From assembly GCA_017379955.1 (NCBI GenBank), contig JAFNVE010000008.1, positions 1 through 10,962 on the forward strand: a stretch of 10,962 nt of DNA. The letters run 5' to 3'. The translations under genes were made by a program, and so were the position numbers. Within the stretch, counting starts at the first letter, position 1; each line of letters starts with the position of its first letter. The notes under the pieces are model-generated. The model was not told where the DNA came from. It ran no database searches and saw nothing but the letters and a program-made list of their open reading frames with translations. Shown here in pieces: positions 6,799 to 10,962 of the stretch. The DNA is from Tidjanibacter sp. (GTDB taxonomy: Bacteria > Bacteroidota > Bacteroidia > Bacteroidales > Rikenellaceae).

Positions 6799-6860
6799 TC
6801 TTTAGATTGGGAAAGAGCAAAAGAGAAAGGAGGAAATTTAGGGAAAACCGATTAGACTTT

Positions 6861-7031
6861 TTTGTAATAGTTAGGTTATTCGGGGTTAGGGGATACCCTC
6901 GTAGAGGGTACAAATGAAATATAGGTAGGATTAGTCAAGCTTGCTTGAACTAAATCTTACCTATATTTTGTTTGTAATAACTGCAAAGTTATCGCTAAAT
7001 CCGCAAACTAAATAGTCCAAAAGTTTTTGGT
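6861..7031 (+). repeat. Structured repeat, copy 2: four-way-junction fold (candidate ncRNA or folded mobile element)
   Basis: The core (6881-7003) is 123 nt, exactly as long as copy 1. P1 pairs 6881-6889 with 6995-7003 (one G-U, one mismatch). P2 (6894-6900 with 6904-6910) is identical to copy 1. P3 pairs 6911-6934 with 6950-6974 over 24 bp, with three G-U pairs and one bulged A, and is capped by CAAGC/GCTTG (6936-6947). P4 pairs ATAACT with AGTTAT (6977-6982 with 6987-6992) around a GCAA tetraloop. Linkers GGGA, zero, TA and 2 nt are as in copy 1. The flanks GGTTATT and GCAAACTAAATAGT are conserved. Confidence 0.75.
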
Positions 7032-7032
7032 T

Positions 7033-7052
7033 CCGCTTTTTACAAAAAGCGG
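7033..7052. terminator. CCGCTTTTT/AAAAAGCGG hairpin 3' of the channel gene
   Basis: A 9-bp perfect stem with a 2-nt AC centre lies 34 nt after the stop codon of the minus-strand channel gene. It corresponds to the CCGCTTTTT motifs at 304-349 next to copy 1 of the structured repeat. No T run follows it on either strand, so it is only a weak terminator candidate. It could instead be part of the repeat module. Confidence 0.4.
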
Positions 7053-7086
7053 AGAAAAAAAGGACAAAAACATTTTCACAAAAAAT

Positions 7087-8283
7087 TCAGCCTTCGCCTT
7101 CGGCGCCTTCGATGCTCAGTTGGAATATTTTGAGTCCGAAGCGGGGGATGATTGCCACTATATGGTCTATTATGTCTGCTTGTGCGAGTTCGAAGGCTCG
7201 CCACTCTGTTTGTGCGAGGAAGAGGTATATCTGCAAGGGCAGGCCATACTGTGTTGGTGCGAGTTCTCGTACCATTGAGAGCATCCCTTTGTGTCGTAGT
7301 GGCATTTTTTCTATGTAGTCGCTCAGGTATGCGCGGAAGAGGGTGAGGTTTGTCACCTCGCTGTGGTCTGCGGTGAGCGATGTTATATGTTGTGCCACGG
7401 CGGGTATGTCGGATAGTGAGGCGAGCTCCTCGGGTGTGCAGAAACGGATGCTACGCACGTCGAGCAGCAGCGAGCGCATCACCCTGCGACCTCCACTCTC
7501 CTTCATCGCCTGCTGGTTTATCAGATGGTTGTCGGTGAGAACATAGGGTGGCACGGTGCTTAGTGAGTTGTCGAAGTTACGGATTTTCACGGTGTTTAGC
7601 GTCACCTCTTCCACTACGCCCTCTATACCGTGCGAGGGCACCTCCACCCAGTCGCCAACCTTTATCATATGCTCCTGCGAGAGCATCACGCCCGACACAA
7701 GGCCGAGTATCGAGTTCTTGAATATGAGGCTGACTACGGCTGCCGAGGCTCCAAGACCTGTGAGTAGCTTGGTGGGCGAGCGGTTGAAGAAGATGGCGAT
7801 AATGAGGATTATCCCTACTACGAAGATTATTATCTGCAACACCTGCATCATCCCTTTGAGAGGCTTGTTGCGATAGTCGCGCCGACGGTAGAAGATTTCG
7901 AAGAGCACCTTCACGGCATTGTTCGCCAGCCCCACCATCAGGAGCACAAAGCTGACGTTGAGCAACTTGACAAATGCCTTTGCCAAACTGCCCTCCTCTA
8001 CGAATAGCAGTGGCAATGCGGCATAGAGTATCATCAGCGCAACGATTGCCGCCACCTTCGACACATTACCCTCGCTGAGCAGGATTGCCGCCTCTGCCGA
8101 GTGGAAACGCCCCCGCAGATGGCGCGCTATCATACGGAGCAGCCAACGGAGGAGCAACCATAGCCCTGCCACCACCAGGAGCACAACAGCCACCCCTGCC
8201 ACCTCACGCCACACCCCTTGCAGGTGTTCCAGACCGAGCCACCGAAAGAGGGTGTCTAAAAGATGTGTTATATAGTCGTTCAT
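7087..8283 (-). CDS. MscS-family mechanosensitive channel, YbdG type
   Basis: The 398-residue inner-membrane protein probably forms an osmotic release channel. Hydrophobic segments lie at about 29-50, 76-95, 104-128 and 147-166. The conserved pore helix at about 172-200 (LLTGLGASAAVVSLIFKNSI) is the MscS hallmark. The cytoplasmic beta domain follows, with KVGDWVEVPSHGIEGVVEEV (208-227) and VPPYVLTDN (244-252). The KPLKGMMQVLQ segment before the last helix and the total length resemble E. coli YbdG (about 415 residues). The C-terminus ends in a short acidic Glu/Gly tail. The ATG at 8283 is divergent from the SLOG gene with 73 nt between starts. I see no exact TAnnTTTG for this gene; the closest is CTATTTG at 8311-8317 on the minus strand. 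The stop is TGA. Confidence 0.95.
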   Translation of the reverse strand: MNDYITHLLDTLFRWLGLEHLQGVWREVAGVAVVLLVVAGLWLLLRWLLRMIARHLRGRFHSAEAAILLSEGNVSKVAAIVALMILYAALPLLFVEEGSLAKAFVKLLNVSFVLLMVGLANNAVKVLFEIFYRRRDYRNKPLKGMMQVLQIIIFVVGIILIIAIFFNRSPTKLLTGLGASAAVVSLIFKNSILGLVSGVMLSQEHMIKVGDWVEVPSHGIEGVVEEVTLNTVKIRNFDNSLSTVPPYVLTDNHLINQQAMKESGGRRVMRSLLLDVRSIRFCTPEELASLSDIPAVAQHITSLTADHSEVTNLTLFRAYLSDYIEKMPLRHKGMLSMVRELAPTQYGLPLQIYLFLAQTEWRAFELAQADIIDHIVAIIPRFGLKIFQLSIEGAEGEG

Positions 8284-8328
8284 AGTGCATTGTTTTGTGA
8301 TAGACGTTGCAAATAGAGTGCAATTTCC

Positions 8329-8336
8329 TATCTTTG
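8329..8336 (+). promoter_or_regulatory. -7 promoter element of the SLOG-family gene
   Basis: TATCTTTG matches TAnnTTTG exactly, and a TTG at 8307-8309 sits 19 nt upstream, the usual -33 spacing. Transcription would start near 8342, about 15 nt before the ATG at 8357. This placement rules out the upstream in-frame ATG at 8285 as the start. Confidence 0.75.
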
Positions 8337-8356
8337 CGACTATAAAAACTGCAACT

Positions 8357-8863
8357 ATGAAGGAGATTACTTTGTCGTTTACCGGCCACCGCCCCGAGAA
8401 GATAGAGGGGTATAATGCTAATCCGCAAGAGGTGGAGGCGCGTGTGCGTCAGGCACTTGCCGAGGCGACGAAGATGTTCTACCGCCACGGCTACCGCAGG
8501 TTTATGACGGGTATGGCTGACGGCGTAGACCTGTGGGCGGCAGATGAGATACTGCGCGCCGTGGAGCGTGGCGAGATGGCCGAGGCCGAGATTGTGGCTG
8601 TCGTGCCATTTAAGGGCCACTACCGCACTACACATAACCCCGAACTATATGAGAGAGTGCTGAGCGAGGCCTCGGAAGTGGTCTATGTCTGCGAGAGCTA
8701 CCACCACAACTGCTACACCCTCAGGAACGACTTCCTGGTGGATAACGCCTCGGCATTGATAGCCTATTGCGAAGGCGTGCAGGGCGGCACGAGATATACG
8801 ATGGCTCGTGCAAAACGACAAGGAGTAACGGTGTTTGATATCGTTAATCCTTATATGTTTTGA
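8357..8863 (+). CDS. SLOG-family (DUF1273/YpsA-like) protein
   Basis: The 168-residue protein starts with ITLSFTGHRPEKI, the N-terminal signature of the DUF1273/YpsA-like branch of the SLOG superfamily, a Rossmann-like fold thought to bind nucleotides or related ligands. Further signatures are MTGMADGVDLWAAD (50-63), VVPFKGHYR (82-90) and GGTRYTMARAKRQG (143-156). No signal peptide or membrane helix is seen, so it should be cytoplasmic. Its ligand and role are unknown. SLOG proteins are often stress-related or found near defence genes; nothing in the neighbourhood supports a defence role here. I chose the ATG at 8357 because the longer frame from 8285 would precede the promoter. It is divergent from the channel gene and ends at the terminator at 8895. 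Confidence 0.88.
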   Translation: MKEITLSFTGHRPEKIEGYNANPQEVEARVRQALAEATKMFYRHGYRRFMTGMADGVDLWAADEILRAVERGEMAEAEIVAVVPFKGHYRTTHNPELYERVLSEASEVVYVCESYHHNCYTLRNDFLVDNASALIAYCEGVQGGTRYTMARAKRQGVTVFDIVNPYMF

Positions 8864-8894
8864 AATGCAAAATGTATGATTCAAAATTAATTAT

Positions 8895-8935
8895 AACCGC
8901 CGAGGGATATTCGATATATTCCTCGGCGGTTGTTT
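8895..8935 (+). terminator. Intrinsic terminator of the SLOG gene
   Basis: An 11-bp GC-rich stem (8895-8905 with 8921-8931) continues through GATAT/ATATT (one G-U) to a TCGAT loop, followed by a short T-rich tail. The apical part equals that of the terminator at 27-61, while the lower stem has different but still complementary bases. Confidence 0.8.
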
Positions 8936-8941
8936 ATCAAG

Positions 8942-9121
8942 GGAGGTTAGGGAGATTAGGGAATTATGGGAATTATAGGAATTATAGGAGTAATAGGAGC
9001 AATAGGAGCAATAGGAGCAATAGGAGCAATAGGAAATGAGTGAAATTAAGGAGTGTAGGGAATTTAGGGATAGTAGGGACAATCCTTAAACTCCTTAAAC
9101 TCCTTAAACTCCTTAAACTCC
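8942..9121. repeat. Array of twenty 9-nt units, the last four inverted
   Basis: From 8942 to 9085 the sequence runs in 16 consecutive 9-nt units in unbroken phase. Most begin with GGA and end with TAG or ATA; GGAGCAATA occurs four times in a row (8996-9031). From 9086 to 9121 come four perfect TTAAACTCC units. Their reverse complement, GGAGTTTAA, fits the same consensus, so the array ends in inverted orientation. It is non-coding and lies between two facing terminators in a convergent gap. Such arrays can vary in length by slippage. Confidence 0.85.
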
Positions 9122-9127
9122 CAACAA

Positions 9128-9162
9128 AAACCCGAGCGCAATATCAAATTGCGCTCGGGTTT
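9128..9162 (-). terminator. Intrinsic terminator of dnaK
   Basis: A 15-bp perfect stem (9128-9142 with 9148-9162) has a 5-nt loop. On the minus strand the stem runs into GGGTTTTTGTT. It lies about 170 nt after the dnaK stop codon, with a 159-nt repeat in between. The A/T ends also allow weak action on the plus strand. Confidence 0.85.
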
Positions 9163-9168
9163 ATCCAA

Positions 9169-9327
9169 TTTTGAATTTTGAATCTTGAATTTTGAATTCA
9201 CGAAGTCATATGGCTTAGGAAATTTTGGGCTTCGTGATGAAAGGCGAGCCGAAGTTTACTTGGCGTAAATGAGGCGAAGCCTTTCGAAGGAAGTGCAAAA
9301 TTTACAAGCTAGATGATTTCGTGAGCA
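9169..9327. repeat. 159-nt repeat with 26-bp imperfect stem, copy 2 (3' of dnaK)
   Basis: This copy matches 2130-2288. The AT-rich tract (9169-9198) and the 5' arm (9199-9227) are identical to copy 1. The 3' arm (9296-9323) differs at three positions, and all three keep pairing on the plus strand through G-U or U-A pairs. The 68-nt interior is more diverged but has the same length. Here it can form an extra stem from CTTCG/CGAAG plus AAAGGC/GCCTTT around TTTAC/GTAAA. The repeat ends 8 nt before the dnaK stop codon. Confidence 0.85.
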
Positions 9328-9335
9328 TAGTAATA

Positions 9336-10962
<1,627 letters not shown>

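Noticed and set aside
8285..8356. Upstream ATG at 8285 as start of the SLOG gene
   Set aside because: The promoter -7 element lies at 8329-8336, after that ATG, and the family N-terminus begins at the ATG at 8357.
8891..9082. Minus-strand frame encoding repeated Ser-Tyr-Cys tripeptides
   Set aside because: It is only the translation of the 9-nt array, with no promoter and a terminator inside it.
8942..9121. CRISPR array
   Set aside because: Units are 9 nt, contiguous and degenerate, with no spacers and no cas genes nearby.

Overview
The window looks like chromosomal DNA from a member of the Bacteroidota, most likely a gut-type Bacteroidales. The evidence is the repeated TAnnTTTG -7 promoter motif used by this phylum, the near absence of Shine-Dalgarno sequences, and protein sequences (LpxC, LpxA, DnaK, NhaP2-type antiporter) that read as Bacteroidales. 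An Alistipes-like source is possible, but I cannot prove the genus.

Layout, left to right. A convergent intergenic region (1-370) holds a terminator, short 9-nt repeats and a structured repeat. A HerA-like ATPase gene follows (minus, 371-1981). The gap 1982-2323 holds the herA promoter, two strong hairpins and a 159-nt repeat. Then come lpxA and lpxC (minus, 2324-4113), which encode two early steps of lipid A synthesis. LpxC here is a stand-alone enzyme, without the FabZ domain usually fused to it in this phylum. A compact divergent promoter region (about 4114-4208) separates lpxC from a plus-strand unit. That unit carries a TonB-like one-pass membrane protein (4209-5033) and an NhaP2-type K+/H+ or Na+/H+ antiporter (5055-6557). 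The antiporter is interrupted by one in-frame TAG and ends at a clear terminator. A 529-nt gene-free stretch follows, with GC-rich hairpins and a second copy of the structured repeat. Next is a YbdG-type mechanosensitive channel (minus, 7087-8283), divergent from a small SLOG-family protein (plus, 8357-8863). A repeat-rich convergent gap (8864-9335) leads to the 3' part of dnaK (minus, from 9336 to beyond the right edge).

The genes are ordinary envelope, ion-homeostasis and chaperone genes. The unusual content is between them. Two 123-nt elements (151-273 and 6881-7003) share the same four-stem junction. Their stems differ in sequence but keep pairing, and nearly all non-Watson-Crick pairs are G-U on the plus strand. 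This is the best candidate here for an undescribed structured RNA or a strand-specific folded mobile element. A second family of 159-nt repeats (2130-2288 and 9169-9327) carries a 26-bp imperfect stem and sits just after the stop codons of lpxA and dnaK. Two terminators share an apical sequence, and both are followed by arrays of the same degenerate 9-nt repeat. Together these suggest a genome with several families of small repeats placed at gene 3' ends.
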